Shown here: piece after piece, positions 1-8,418 of the stretch
Numbering within the stretch: position 1 is the stretch's first letter
How the letters are laid out: the number at the start of each line of letters is the position of its first letter
DNA from: Anaerolineales bacterium
GTDB lineage: Bacteria; Chloroflexota; Anaerolineae; Anaerolineales; Villigracilaceae
Length of the DNA: 37,543 nt
Reading direction: 5' to 3'
Assembly (NCBI GenBank): GCA_017882145.1
Contig: JADGQB010000008.1
Location: forward strand, 1 to 37,543
Translations under genes and position numbers: made by a program
The notes under the pieces: model-generated
Told to the model about the DNA's origin: nothing
Databases searched by the model: none
The model's input: only the letters and a program-made list of their open reading frames with translations

Positions 1-59
1 TGATCCTAATCGGTATTGCATTTGCAAGCTTCAAGCGGTCACGCTTAATCCTGAGCTAA
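1..59 (+). CDS. C-terminal tail of a gene cut by the window edge (uncertain)
   Basis: An open frame enters from the left edge and stops at TAA 57-59. The visible tail is about 18 residues, hydrophobic and then basic (it ends KRSRLILS), which would fit the end of a membrane protein. It is too short to identify, and the reading frame is a guess based only on its composition. Confidence 0.2.
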   Translation, partial: ILIGIAFASFKRSRLILS

Positions 60-117
60 GTATTAATAAGTGTGGGTGATTTCTCTTTCTCAGTAATAAC
101 ATGAAAGAAGCATAATT

Positions 118-159
118 AAATTTATTGAAGACATGCCATCCTGGCCCGGATGGCATGTC
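118..159 (-). terminator. Hairpin downstream of the metal-cassette operon
   Basis: A perfect 12-bp inverted repeat (130-141 with 148-159, 6-base loop) lies about 50 bases past the last minus-strand gene. On the minus strand it is followed by a weak T-containing stretch (TTCAATAAATTT). It is probably an intrinsic terminator for the operon at 210-1650 and may also serve the gene that ends at 59. Confidence 0.5.
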
Positions 160-209
160 TCATGAGGAGGAAGTGTTTTATAAATATGACTACTCGCACC
201 AATCGCTTA

Positions 210-401
210 TTAGACTTTTTCTTTCGATTCCTTCTCGCCTACCCCGGGTTTATTTTGATGGTGCAAGTTCTCTTCGCGCATAATCTCATACACACCCAGA
301 CAACCACGGCAGCAAAAATTCATCAGCTTGCCGTCGAATTCTTTTGTGATAACATGCCTGGCGTCTGCACCACAATGGTCACATTTGATGGTTTCTACCA
401 T
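210..401 (-). CDS. Small Cys-rich metal-binding protein (P-type ATPase metal-binding domain-like)
   Basis: A 63-residue protein with C7-x2-C10 near the N terminus and a C30-C31-x2-C34 cluster (FCCRGC). This resembles the Cys-rich metal-binding domain found at the N terminus of copper/heavy-metal P1B ATPases, here as a stand-alone protein with a charged tail. The start is ATG 399-401, which overlaps the end of the upstream TauE/SafE-like gene by 7 bases and suggests translational coupling; a longer frame exists but runs inside that gene. A role as a small copper carrier or a partner of an ATPase encoded elsewhere is inference. Confidence 0.6.
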   Translation of the reverse strand: MVETIKCDHCGADARHVITKEFDGKLMNFCCRGCLGVYEIMREENLHHQNKPGVGEKESKEKV

Positions 402-1150
402 AACATCACCGGTCCTATTATTAATGATGGAATCAGATTGGCAACTGCCAGTCCACGAAGAATGGTCTGGACTGCAAAAAGCATAATCAACAGCGCAGCA
501 AAAACCTGCAAGCGTCCACGCAGTTTGGGACTCAGCAGGTTGGCAGCCAGCCCAAAGCCCAATAAGGTGGGTATCGTTCCCAGACCAAAAGCAAGCATGG
601 TAAGACCGCCGCCCCAAATTGTCTGGGTGCGAGCCGCCAGCACAAGCATGGCGAACACCAACCCACAAGGCAAGAGGCCCCACAACATGCCCAGCGCCAA
701 GGTTGAAAGGAGACTATGCTTGCCAAAAAGCCCGCGCATGCGCCCCATGGGAGAACTGCCTTTTGTCAGGGAAGCGAGCGCCATTTCGATGGGCGGGAGA
801 ACTCCCAACAAGCTAAGCGAGACCAGGAGCATGGCGATACCAACCAGGATCGAAAAGGCGCCCTGCCAGCCCAACATCCCACTGGCCTGATCGAGCAACG
901 AGCCGGCCAGCCCGATCAATGCACCGATCAACATGTAAGTTGTAATGCGGCCCAGATGCAGAGGCATAAGACTGGCGATGCGAGCAAGCAGGCCGGGTTT
1001 AATGCCCAGCTCGGCAGTCCTAGCAGACTGGCGCGCCGAATAGATCGCCACGATCCCGCCACACATGCCCAGGCAGTGCCCGAAACTGCTGATCAAGCCA
1101 GTTACAAAGGCGAGGGCCAGATTGCCGAGGAGCAAGTCAGTTATAGCCAT
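395..1150 (-). CDS. Sulfite exporter TauE/SafE-like membrane protein (COG2836 type)
   Basis: A 251-residue polytopic membrane protein. Near the N terminus it has the motif GHCLGMCGG (Cys26, Cys30), and further in it has GLLPCGLVFA. Both are typical of the COG2836 branch of the TauE/SafE family, whose members often sit beside copper ATPases and cbb3-oxidase assembly genes (CcoS/FixH neighbourhoods). The start overlaps the end of the YtkA-like gene by 10 bases. The family name does not mean this protein exports sulfite. The paired Cys motifs and its neighbours point instead to metal transfer across the membrane or oxidase maturation, which is inference. Confidence 0.7.
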   Translation of the reverse strand: MAITDLLLGNLALAFVTGLISSFGHCLGMCGGIVAIYSARQSARTAELGIKPGLLARIASLMPLHLGRITTYMLIGALIGLAGSLLDQASGMLGWQGAFSILVGIAMLLVSLSLLGVLPPIEMALASLTKGSSPMGRMRGLFGKHSLLSTLALGMLWGLLPCGLVFAMLVLAARTQTIWGGGLTMLAFGLGTIPTLLGFGLAANLLSPKLRGRLQVFAALLIMLFAVQTILRGLAVANLIPSLIIGPVMLW

Positions 1151-1650
1151 ACGTCAAAAAATACCGAATGCGATTGGCCACCCACAGAGATGATGACCTC
1201 AATGCGCCATGGACCGCGCATGGTAAAGCGGCCAGTGGCGTGATATTTACCTTCCCCAGAGGATTGCATATTCAATTGATTGGGAGGCATGTACATGCCG
1301 GGCATAGTCAAATCCAGGCTGATGGTGGCATCTGAGACTGCCTTTCCAGACGTATCCGTCAGTATGACCTCAAAATTGCCGGGTTTTGTTACACTGGGTG
1401 GGTATGGATCCAACCCCAAGGAAACAAGCTGGCCGCCAGACTCTTGAATCGCAGGGTTTTCAGACAGTGGTCCCGCCGCAGCCAATGCAACCGGTACTGG
1501 CATTGGGGTTCCATTTGCTGATACCGCCACCAGGCCACCGGCGGTAACACGTGCGCCTGGCCCCATAATGTGTGAACGCCACAGCATGAGACCAACCACG
1601 GCAACCAAGAAAACAAAGATGCTTCCAAGCAAAACCGTTTTTTTCGACAT
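1141..1650 (-). CDS. YtkA/FixH-like membrane-anchored protein
   Basis: A 169-residue protein with one N-terminal transmembrane anchor (about residues 5-25), a low-complexity linker and a C-terminal beta-rich domain (about 80-169). The domain has the pattern MPGMYMPPNQ, then G-x-Y, then GPWRIEV, as in YtkA-like and FixH domains. Such proteins act outside the membrane and are linked to copper handling and cytochrome oxidase assembly. The Met-rich MPGMYM stretch could bind copper. It is first in a three-gene overlapping operon. The start is ATG 1648-1650, preceded on the minus strand by GAGAGG. Confidence 0.65.
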   Translation of the reverse strand: MSKKTVLLGSIFVFLVAVVGLMLWRSHIMGPGARVTAGGLVAVSANGTPMPVPVALAAAGPLSENPAIQESGGQLVSLGLDPYPPSVTKPGNFEVILTDTSGKAVSDATISLDLTMPGMYMPPNQLNMQSSGEGKYHATGRFTMRGPWRIEVIISVGGQSHSVFFDVWL

Positions 1651-1851
1651 CCTATCAAGCCTCTCGAATTTTAATTACTTTTCGTTTCAGAATTACTATC
1701 CAGACAACAATTCCTAATCATATATTAGCAAGGATATTCCATTCAAAGATTTGAAAACCTTTGAAATAATTGGCAAAATTTTCGGTCCAGTATGAAATTG
1801 TCACAGTGCTATTTTCCCCATCCTTACTTTACAGTCACCTTATTGCCCGGA

Positions 1852-1913
1852 GGCGACTCCTTAGGGATGTCGCCCAAAGAACGCCGTCAAAGCAAGGATT
1901 TGTAAGCCTTGCT
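1852..1913. other. Two adjacent hairpins in the 1651-1928 gap
   Basis: GGCGAC 1852-1857 pairs with GTCGCC 1869-1874, and the stem extends inward by TCC/GGA. A second repeat, AGCAAGG 1891-1897 with CCTTGCT 1907-1913, lies 16 bases before the methyltransferase stop codon's outer edge, so on the minus strand it could end that operon. Neither has a convincing T-tract. I see nothing else in this gap. Confidence 0.35.
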
Positions 1914-1928
1914 AAGATTTACAATCCA

Positions 1929-2471
1929 TTAAATTTCCAGCCGATAAAAGCTTGTATTGGTAAGCTCAACAACCTTCCATTTCCGAAACCCGGCCTTATT
2001 AAATAGGCCGATCAGGACTTCAGGATCCAATCGATGGGCGAGCGGCGGCCCGAAGGGCTGTTCCCGATATGGCCACTCAAGGATGCAAACCCGCTTTCCA
2101 GAAACCCGGCGGGCCTCAGTTAAAGTCTTAAGGGGCTCATCCGATTCATGTAGAAGCAGGCCAAGGAATACCAGATCGAAGCTGCGATCCGGATAAGGCA
2201 ACGCCTCGGCAATCCCTTCTTGAAAATTCCCATCAGGTACATAGGAACGAGAAGCGATCACCATCTCCGGATTAGTATCTATTCCCGAAACTGCCATAGC
2301 GCGCCTTGAGAATGCCCCGGCGAACAAGCCAGTGCCCATGCCAACATCGAGAACGGATACAGCCGGCTCACCTTCGAGGCACAGATCCACGACGCGATCG
2401 ACCTCCAGCCTTACTATCCTCTCGGGTGCTCGCAGCCGGTCGATATTCCCTTCAAACCGTTTTTCATGCAT
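1929..2471 (-). CDS. Class I SAM-dependent methyltransferase
   Basis: A 180-residue protein of the Methyltransf_11/25 type. The SAM-binding motif I is VLDVGMGTG, followed by an acidic residue at the end of strand 2 (GIDTNPEM), then EALPYPDRSFDLVF, which is motif II/III-like. The start is ATG 2469-2471 because AGGAG sits 7 bases upstream; a TTG seven codons earlier would place that ribosome site inside the gene. It lies 51 bases downstream of the rhodanese gene and is probably the third gene of that operon. The substrate is unknown; a thiol or sulfide acceptor is suggested only by the neighbours. Confidence 0.75.
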   Translation of the reverse strand: MHEKRFEGNIDRLRAPERIVRLEVDRVVDLCLEGEPAVSVLDVGMGTGLFAGAFSRRAMAVSGIDTNPEMVIASRSYVPDGNFQEGIAEALPYPDRSFDLVFLGLLLHESDEPLKTLTEARRVSGKRVCILEWPYREQPFGPPLAHRLDPEVLIGLFNKAGFRKWKVVELTNTSFYRLEI

Positions 2472-2522
2472 GAATGCGCTCCTGAATAGCAATTACCACC
2501 CGATCTCACCACTCTCAAGTGA

Positions 2523-2870
2523 TCACAGCCCTCTAAGGGTGGGCAACTTCGCCAGATGCCAGGAAATCATCCCGTTTTTCATACTGCTGGCAGTATACCC
2601 GGCAGCCATCAATTTGTGTACTGCCGGAATACTGCGATGACCGGTGGCGCAGATACACACGATCTCACGTTTGATGGGTACTTCCTTAATGCGCCGGCTC
2701 AGATCACCGAGCGGGATTAATTTCGCGCCAGGAATATGACCCAACCGGAATTCCTCCGGTTGGCGCACATCCAGCACAAACGGCTTATTTCCATTCTTAA
2801 GTTTCTCCTGCAACTCAAGTGCAGTAAGCGTCGGAACTGATTCACCAAAAATAAAGCTCAAAAAGCCCAT
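2523..2870 (-). CDS. Rhodanese-domain protein (sulfurtransferase)
   Basis: A single-domain rhodanese of 115 residues. The N-terminal half has the VLDVRQPEEFRLGHIPGA motif and the active-site loop is CATGHR, with Cys74 as the predicted persulfide-carrying residue and Arg79 closing the loop. The C-terminal NGMISW matches the family's GGxxxW. Short cytoplasmic rhodaneses of this kind move sulfane sulfur. The gene starts 27 bases after the OsmC-like gene, so co-transcription is likely. Confidence 0.85.
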   Translation of the reverse strand: MGFLSFIFGESVPTLTALELQEKLKNGNKPFVLDVRQPEEFRLGHIPGAKLIPLGDLSRRIKEVPIKREIVCICATGHRSIPAVHKLMAAGYTASSMKNGMISWHLAKLPTLRGL

Positions 2871-2897
2871 ACCGTTACCCTTAATGCTTTAAAAAGC

Positions 2898-3281
2898 CTA
2901 CACAACTTTGGTAGTTATATCAAACCTGGGTGGTTTTTCAAGGTGTTTCTTGACGGCGCACAATTCCGCCGAACGGATCAATGAATCGCGATATTTTTCA
3001 GGAAATCCTTCCGGAACCTGGATCTCCAGGCCAATCGTTTCAACCATGCCCGTCAAGCGGCTATGATCAATGCGCTCGACTATACGAATGCCTTCAGTTG
3101 GGAGATTACGCTGTTTACAAAAACCCAGAACATATATACCGGCACAAGTCCCGATGGATGAAAGGAACACTTCAAAAGGGCTGGGAGCAGAGGCGACCGG
3201 CGGCTGGTCCGTCGCAACTGTAAAAGAACCAAAATGGGCATCCACGCGCGAACTGCCAGGAAAATCAATGATCATTTCCAT
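2898..3281 (-). CDS. OsmC-like peroxide/thiol-stress protein
   Basis: A 127-residue OsmC/Ohr superfamily protein. It keeps the two redox Cys positions: Cys46 in SSIGTCAGIY and Cys108 in SAELCAVKKH. An additional Cys55 lies one helical turn on. The family reduces peroxides or related species by a Cys pair. The sequence resembles the YhfA/OsmC group more than Ohr. It is first in an OsmC-rhodanese-methyltransferase operon, which suggests sulfane-sulfur or persulfide handling (inference). The start is ATG 3279-3281 with GGAG about 8 bases upstream. Confidence 0.8.
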   Translation of the reverse strand: MEMIIDFPGSSRVDAHFGSFTVATDQPPVASAPSPFEVFLSSIGTCAGIYVLGFCKQRNLPTEGIRIVERIDHSRLTGMVETIGLEIQVPEGFPEKYRDSLIRSAELCAVKKHLEKPPRFDITTKVV

Positions 3282-3532
3282 GTTTTCATCTCCAATAATA
3301 AAAAGATTTTTTCGAACCTTATTTTTCTGTCCGAAAATTCAGGAGAAGTTCGCATTTTGAGTGGGTCCGGCTTCGACGCATCCATTCAAAATGCAGTTCT
3401 TGATTATTTTTCGGATAAGTTCATAATACAACTACTTGGATGAGCAAGTTGCCAAAAAGATACATACGGATTTGAAACCAACCCGGTTACAACCCCCAAG
3501 GTTGAACCATTCCCTTCTCGAACTATTGGAAT

Positions 3533-4297
3533 CTAGCTATAGCGCGCCTTTAAATCCGCCACCGGCAACGCGATCTGCCCCTCCAGGTTATCTCCAATCA
3601 AAACCACTTCCTGCGGACAATTGACCACGCAAAAGGCCAGATAGGCTGCCATCAAGGTGTCCAATTCTTCAGCAGCATAAATCAGTTCCACCGGGAGGAT
3701 GCCATGCAACAGTTTATGGCGGGTGATCTCCTCAAAAAACTCCATCGGATCTTTTATTCCTAATCCCTGTTCATACAGAGCAATCTGGCGTTGAAGGCGG
3801 CCTTCCAAGGTTGGCTTGGGGAGCGGCAATTGGCCAAGCAAGGCACAGAAGGCTGCATGGGGATGAGTTTCCAGCCATTGGAGTGAGGCTTGTTCAGAAG
3901 GATATTGCTTGAATCCGCCTTCTTCCAGGCGCCGGTATAAATCAAAACCCATCTGCATCCAAGCGGGACAGGCCTCTGTACGGGCCGGAGTTGGCAAAAC
4001 GTAAATGCCGCGTTCACGCAGTTCGCTTTCCGCAACACGCATATCGGATCCGCGTAATTGACCGGGAGCGACTTTCTGGTTTTCCAATTTTTGGCGAACC
4101 AGGCCATGGTTTGGGCGCGGTGGAGCATTGACCGCCACCATGGTTGCCTGGTTCCCGGTTAGAAAGGCGAATAATTCATCGACACCCCCGGCTGACAAGG
4201 CAACCAACTGACGATCCTGGTTCAAAGCTGCGAAGGTGAATGGATGCCTGCCCGCAGTCGGGTCAACACCAACGAAAGTGAAAGGAGATTTTTGCAT
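3533..4297 (-). CDS. DUF429-family protein (predicted RNase H-fold nuclease)
   Basis: A 254-residue protein. The N terminus FVGVDPTAGRHPFTFAAL and the later MVAVNAPPRPNHG resemble the DUF429 pattern of an acidic residue on strand 1 followed by a second conserved strand (normally VAIDAP). The second position is Asn here instead of the usual Asp, so activity is open to question. The predicted nuclease role comes from fold comparison in the literature, not from biochemistry. It stands alone, 144 bases downstream of folE. Confidence 0.6.
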   Translation of the reverse strand: MQKSPFTFVGVDPTAGRHPFTFAALNQDRQLVALSAGGVDELFAFLTGNQATMVAVNAPPRPNHGLVRQKLENQKVAPGQLRGSDMRVAESELRERGIYVLPTPARTEACPAWMQMGFDLYRRLEEGGFKQYPSEQASLQWLETHPHAAFCALLGQLPLPKPTLEGRLQRQIALYEQGLGIKDPMEFFEEITRHKLLHGILPVELIYAAEELDTLMAAYLAFCVVNCPQEVVLIGDNLEGQIALPVADLKARYS

Positions 4298-4441
4298 GGC
4301 TACCTGGCAAGGAAATCATTGTCTATACTGCTTTTGTCATTAACAATAGTGTAGAACAAAAATGGTTTCCGCGCAACTGTTTTAGAACAATATTTGCACT
4401 TCACTCTTCCTGTTTAATACGGGCAGGTCTTGACTGACAGT

Positions 4442-5077
4442 TTAGATCTGGAGCGGTGAAGCACCCCGTCCGATGTTTTCCAGGAACTCCTGGCGGGTTG
4501 CAAGGTTGGCTCGAAAAGCACCATGCATCGCCGAGGTGGTCATACGTGCATTGTGTTTTTGTACGCCGCGCATCATCATGCACAAGTGCAAGGCTTCAAC
4601 CACGACTCCGACCCCTTGTGGGTGAAGCAAATCACGGATGAGGTCTGCAATCTGACGTGTCATGCGTTCCTGGACCTGCAATCGACGGGCAAAAATATCC
4701 ACCATGCGAGGTATTTTAGAAAGGCCAATAACCTTTCCGTCCGGGATGTAAGCCACATGGACACGTCCCATGAAAGGTAAGAGATGGTGCTCACAGAGAC
4801 TGTAGAATTCAATATCGCGGACGATGACCATCTCATCGTATTTAACTTCGAAGATGGCATCATTTAGAACCACCATGGGGTCAGTGGTATAACCAGCCAA
4901 CAATTCTGCATACATGCGAGCGACTCGCTCAGGAGTACGTTTTAAACCGTCACGAGCGGGATCCTCGCCCACTGCATGAAGAATTTGCAAAACGGCTGCC
5001 TGTATCTCAGGTGAATTAACTCTGTCTTGCATCAATCTTTCATCCATCAAGTTATCGTCAAACTCAAGCTGTTCCAT
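4442..5077 (-). CDS. folE: GTP cyclohydrolase I
   Basis: A 211-residue type IA GTP cyclohydrolase that converts GTP to 7,8-dihydroneopterin triphosphate, the entry step of folate or, in many bacteria, queuosine synthesis. The zinc ligands are visible: Cys95 and His98 in [10 protein letters not shown], and Cys166 in [10 protein letters not shown]. The substrate-binding [10 protein letters not shown] stretch is intact and the length is normal. A queuosine-precursor transporter is encoded far away in this window (32675-33391), so which pathway it serves cannot be decided here. Confidence 0.95.
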   Translation of the reverse strand: MEQLEFDDNLMDERLMQDRVNSPEIQAAVLQILHAVGEDPARDGLKRTPERVARMYAELLAGYTTDPMVVLNDAIFEVKYDEMVIVRDIEFYSLCEHHLLPFMGRVHVAYIPDGKVIGLSKIPRMVDIFARRLQVQERMTRQIADLIRDLLHPQGVGVVVEALHLCMMMRGVQKHNARMTTSAMHGAFRANLATRQEFLENIGRGASPLQI

Positions 5078-5091
5078 AGGCCTCTTATTTT

Positions 5092-5121
5092 AAAACTGAC
5101 CCGGGGAATTCCCGGGTCAGT
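5092..5121 (-). terminator. Strong intrinsic terminator after hpf
   Basis: An 11-bp perfect GC-rich stem (5095-5105 with 5111-5121, 5-base loop) followed on the minus strand by TTTTAAAAT. It ends the long tad-comF-hpf transcription unit and separates it from folE. Confidence 0.85.
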
Positions 5122-5139
5122 GGGATGCAGAGAATGAGC

Positions 5140-5703
5140 TTAGCGGACTTTCGGCTCGATCAATCCATAGGTTTCGTCGCGACGGCGATAAAGTACGCTG
5201 ATCGTATCGGTCTCGGCATTGAAAAATATGAAGAAATTATCATGACCGAGCAATTTCATCTGTTCCAAGGCCTCGGCCTCGCTCATTGGGATCAGATCAA
5301 AAGTCTTACGCCGGGAGATGACGCTGAGGGGCTCCTCGTTTTCATCTTTTTCCGGCAACGCGATCACTTCGACGACTGAACGGCCGTCACCGCGCCCATG
5401 GTAATGTTTCCCCTTGTAACGCTCCAACTTGCGCTGCATTTTATCGATCGTTTGATCAAAGGCAGCAGTCAACTCATCGGAACGTTCTTCGACACGGAGC
5501 AACGCACGCTTGCCGCGTACGGTGATTTGGGAGATGTACCGATCCGTAGCACTACGCGCCGACTTGAGATATTCCAAATCGACCTTTACCTGTTCAACAT
5601 CGTTTAGATAACGATCCAATTTGGAAGCTTTCTTGGTGACATAATCTTTGATTCGGTCATCCAATTCCAAATTCCGGGCGAAGATATCTACTTTCATTGT
5701 CAT
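5140..5703 (-). CDS. hpf: Long-form ribosome hibernation promoting factor
   Basis: A 187-residue long HPF. It has an N-terminal RaiA-type ribosome-binding domain (about 1-110, starting VDIFARNLELDD) and a C-terminal dimerisation domain (about 125-187) with the typical MSEAEALEQM and DETYGLIEP stretches. Long HPF pairs two 70S ribosomes into inactive 100S dimers under stress or in stationary phase. The start is ATG 5701-5703, with AAGGAG 6 bases upstream; a longer frame runs back into comF. It follows comF by 29 bases, and this comF-hpf order is also common in Firmicutes. Confidence 0.92.
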   Translation of the reverse strand: MTMKVDIFARNLELDDRIKDYVTKKASKLDRYLNDVEQVKVDLEYLKSARSATDRYISQITVRGKRALLRVEERSDELTAAFDQTIDKMQRKLERYKGKHYHGRGDGRSVVEVIALPEKDENEEPLSVISRRKTFDLIPMSEAEALEQMKLLGHDNFFIFFNAETDTISVLYRRRDETYGLIEPKVR

Positions 5704-5732
5704 AGTTTTCTCCTTGTGAGATTTGGATTTTA

Positions 5733-6461
5733 TCAAACAATTTGGAATCCGTGGTGAGGCAATGCCTTTGCCAGAGAAAGTGCATATACCGTCTTTGCTC
5801 CAGCCTTTACAAGAGCATCGGAACAAGCCTCCAATGTAGAACCGGTAGTGGCAACATCATCCATCAATAAAATCGATTTACCAGCTACCCAGCCCGGATC
5901 GGCACGAAATGCGCCTGCAATATTCGCTTTTCTTTCAACTGGCGAAAGCCCCACCTGTGTACGTGTTTCCCGGGCGCGAACCAATACCTGGTTTGAGAAT
6001 TTCCAACCCATCCGGCCTGACAGGGGCTTCGCGAGGAGCCCGGCCTGGTTATAGCCGCGTTCTTTTAGCCTTTGCCGGCCTAACGGGACAGGTACGACCA
6101 AATCTGCCTGCCAGCCCAATTCTCTTACATATTCTGCAAGATATTGAGCAAAAGTATCCCCGAGAGCTAAATTTTGCTTATATTTCAGAGAGTGGATTGC
6201 AAGACGAATTGGCCCTTCAAAGACCACCCAAGAGCGCATCATCTCGTATGGAGGATGTGATTTGTTACATGTGGAGCATAAACCTGGACGAATAAGCAGG
6301 GCCCCGCAAACCCTGCAAATCGGCTCGGGAACCGGCCTAACCCGTTCCTGGCAATCCGGACACCAGCGGGATCCCGTCCGGTTACAACCCCCACAGACCG
6401 GCGGAAAAAGCCAGTCCAGACTACCCCATAACCAGTGATTGAGCTGATAGGTCCGGATCAC
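5733..6461 (-). CDS. comF: ComF-family phosphoribosyltransferase-like protein
   Basis: A 242-residue ComF protein. The N-terminal zinc-ribbon part has paired Cys motifs (CGGCNRTG, CPDC, CRVCG, CSTC), and the C-terminal part is a type I phosphoribosyltransferase fold with the PRPP-loop motif ILLMDDVATTGST. In competent bacteria ComF proteins take part in DNA uptake and processing, where they interact with the helicase and recombination machinery. It starts with GTG (6459-6461) after GAGAGG. It lies 15 bases past tadC, so it is probably transcribed with the pilus genes. Confidence 0.88.
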   Translation of the reverse strand: MIRTYQLNHWLWGSLDWLFPPVCGGCNRTGSRWCPDCQERVRPVPEPICRVCGALLIRPGLCSTCNKSHPPYEMMRSWVVFEGPIRLAIHSLKYKQNLALGDTFAQYLAEYVRELGWQADLVVPVPLGRQRLKERGYNQAGLLAKPLSGRMGWKFSNQVLVRARETRTQVGLSPVERKANIAGAFRADPGWVAGKSILLMDDVATTGSTLEACSDALVKAGAKTVYALSLAKALPHHGFQIV

Positions 6462-6476
6462 GGCCTCTCAGTAGCC

Positions 6477-7424
6477 TTACTGGAAATATTTTAAGGATCC
6501 TGCCATTCTTAAAGCAGCCGGCGTAAGGAGAACAATCATAAGAGCAGGAAAGATCAAAAGGCCCATCGGGAAGATCATTTTTATTGGCGCCTTATGAGCT
6601 TCTTCCTCAGCGTGTTGGCGGCGCCTGACACGCATCTGATCTGATTGAATACGCAAGACCTTTGCCATGCTGACGCCCAACATCTCGGATTGGATGACCG
6701 CGGCAACAAAACTGGTCATCTCAGCCAAACCAAGCCTTTCAGCCATATCACGCAAGGCATCCCGGCGAAGTTTTCCAAGTTGGATTTCCCTGATCACGCG
6801 GCCAAAGGCCATTGCAAGTTCGTTATCCCACTTCTCATGAACTTTTGACATGGCTGCGTCGAAACCCAGTCCGGCTTCCACACAAATAGTCAACAGGTCA
6901 AGGGCATCCGGCATGGCTTTCCGAACTTGTTTTTGTCTACGGTCGGTCTTGCTCTTGACCAGGAGGTCCGGAAGGAAATAACCCAGAACGGTAAAAACCA
7001 ATACGATCAATAACTTGATCGGTAATCCATAAGTATGTGAGAATAAAGTAAGCACAAACACCAGGCCCCCAAGAACAAATGCTGCCACAAAATGCAAGAA
7101 TAGAAAGGTGGAGGCATCCATCCTTCCGGGGTTTCCCGCTAATTCCAATTTCCTTCGAGTGGACTCAAGTACATGTTGAGGGGTAAAACGGATCGATAAG
7201 TCACCCAGACGACGAAAAATCGGTAAGATAACTCGTTCGGAAAATGGTTGTGCGAGCTCGATTTCTTCAAGAGACACTGACTCTCCACGCTGGCTATATT
7301 CGGCCAAGCGAGCTGCCAGGGGGTCATCTATGACGGATCTCGACTTCCGAATACCAGCGGCAACAAGCAAAACGGCAATGATGGCTACTACAAGGACTAC
7401 TACAATAATTATTATAGTAAGCAT
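6477..7424 (-). CDS. tadC: Tad pilus inner-membrane platform protein TadC
   Basis: A 315-residue protein of the type II secretion F (GspF/TadC) family. It has an N-terminal membrane segment, two membrane segments around residues 105-155, a cytoplasmic helical domain with CVEAGLGFDAAM and FGRVIREIQLGK, and a C-terminal membrane segment. With TadB it forms the membrane platform that the TadA ATPase acts on. It starts one base after the tadB stop codon. Confidence 0.88.
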   Translation of the reverse strand: MLTIIIIVVVLVVAIIAVLLVAAGIRKSRSVIDDPLAARLAEYSQRGESVSLEEIELAQPFSERVILPIFRRLGDLSIRFTPQHVLESTRRKLELAGNPGRMDASTFLFLHFVAAFVLGGLVFVLTLFSHTYGLPIKLLIVLVFTVLGYFLPDLLVKSKTDRRQKQVRKAMPDALDLLTICVEAGLGFDAAMSKVHEKWDNELAMAFGRVIREIQLGKLRRDALRDMAERLGLAEMTSFVAAVIQSEMLGVSMAKVLRIQSDQMRVRRRQHAEEEAHKAPIKMIFPMGLLIFPALMIVLLTPAALRMAGSLKYFQ

Positions 7425-7425
7425 G

Positions 7426-8382
7426 TTACACCTCTACGTTTCCTATGCGAACCATCACAAAATATCCAGAAATAATTAGTATACCTGCAAGACCCAAGGC
7501 GATTCCTCCGCACAATGCATTGGGTTTATTAAAGAATTCCATTACATAGGACCGGTTTAAGAACCAAAGGATACAAAGAAGGCCGACTGGCATTAGAGCA
7601 AGAGCGCGGCCCGAATAAACTGCCTGGGCTGTTAATGCACGAATCTCACCTTTGATCCGGATACGCTCGCGGATCGTATAGGTTATTACATCCATAATCT
7701 CAGCCAGATTACCACCCACTTCACGCTGAACATTGATGGCTGTTACTACAAAATCCAGGTCCTCGCTAGGGATCCGGCGCAGTAGATTATCCAGCGCCTT
7801 CTCCATGGGAATGCCCAACTGCATTTCCTGTACGACCCGCCTAAACTCGTCACTGATAGGGGATGGCAACTCTTTACTTACTGCCTCCATAGCTTGTAAG
7901 GTCGAATAGCCGGCCCGCAGGCCATTTACAACCAGGTTGAGCATATCGGGCAATTGATCATTAAAATGGACCAACCTCTTCGATTTTTGCCTTCGGACGT
8001 AAACCCCTGGAAGGATAGCGCCGATTCCGGCACCGATCACAGCAGAAAGAACAAGCCTACCCCCTGCCAGATAGGCGATCAAGGAGACCCCCAAAATTGC
8101 AATGACATACAGCGCCAAATATTCACCAGGCTTAATTTTTAGATCTGCGCGTGCCAGATCTCGGGCAATCCGATCGCCAAAGCTTGATTTTTCGACGCGT
8201 CTATTTACCCAATCGGTTAGCGCTCTTCTTGTTTCAGGATCAGCATCGCCCTTCTGCTCTTCTTCCAGATATTTGTTAAGGCGGTCATCCACCAATGTTC
8301 TCTCACCAAAAACCGACATAAGAATCCCCACAACAAAGAGAACAACAGCGACTCCACCTCCAATTATAAGTAAAGTAATCAT
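7426..8382 (-). CDS. tadB: Tad pilus inner-membrane platform protein TadB
   Basis: A 318-residue GspF/TadB-family protein. It has an N-terminal membrane segment, a paired membrane region around 95-130, a cytoplasmic domain with the typical QLPDMLNLVVNGLRAGYS and REVGGNLAEIMD motifs, and C-terminal membrane segments. It sits between tadA and tadC as in most tad loci. The start is ATG 8380-8382 after AAGGTG. Confidence 0.9.
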   Translation of the reverse strand: MITLLIIGGGVAVVLFVVGILMSVFGERTLVDDRLNKYLEEEQKGDADPETRRALTDWVNRRVEKSSFGDRIARDLARADLKIKPGEYLALYVIAILGVSLIAYLAGGRLVLSAVIGAGIGAILPGVYVRRQKSKRLVHFNDQLPDMLNLVVNGLRAGYSTLQAMEAVSKELPSPISDEFRRVVQEMQLGIPMEKALDNLLRRIPSEDLDFVVTAINVQREVGGNLAEIMDVITYTIRERIRIKGEIRALTAQAVYSGRALALMPVGLLCILWFLNRSYVMEFFNKPNALCGGIALGLAGILIISGYFVMVRIGNVEV

Positions 8383-8418
8383 CTATCACCTTTACAAACA
8401 AGCATAGCGTTAATTCTT

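Noticed and set aside
150-890. Long plus-strand frame opposite the TauE/SafE-like gene
   Set aside because: Its protein is rich in Arg, Pro and Ser with no family pattern, and it lies antisense to three well-supported overlapping genes.
1840-1925. tRNA or riboswitch in the 1651-1928 gap
   Set aside because: Hairpins are present, but there is no T-loop GGTTC motif, no CCA-like acceptor stem and no riboswitch core that I recognise.
1770-2006. 78-codon plus-strand frame in the gap before the methyltransferase
   Set aside because: It runs into the methyltransferase gene on the opposite strand, lacks a ribosome site and shows no family pattern.
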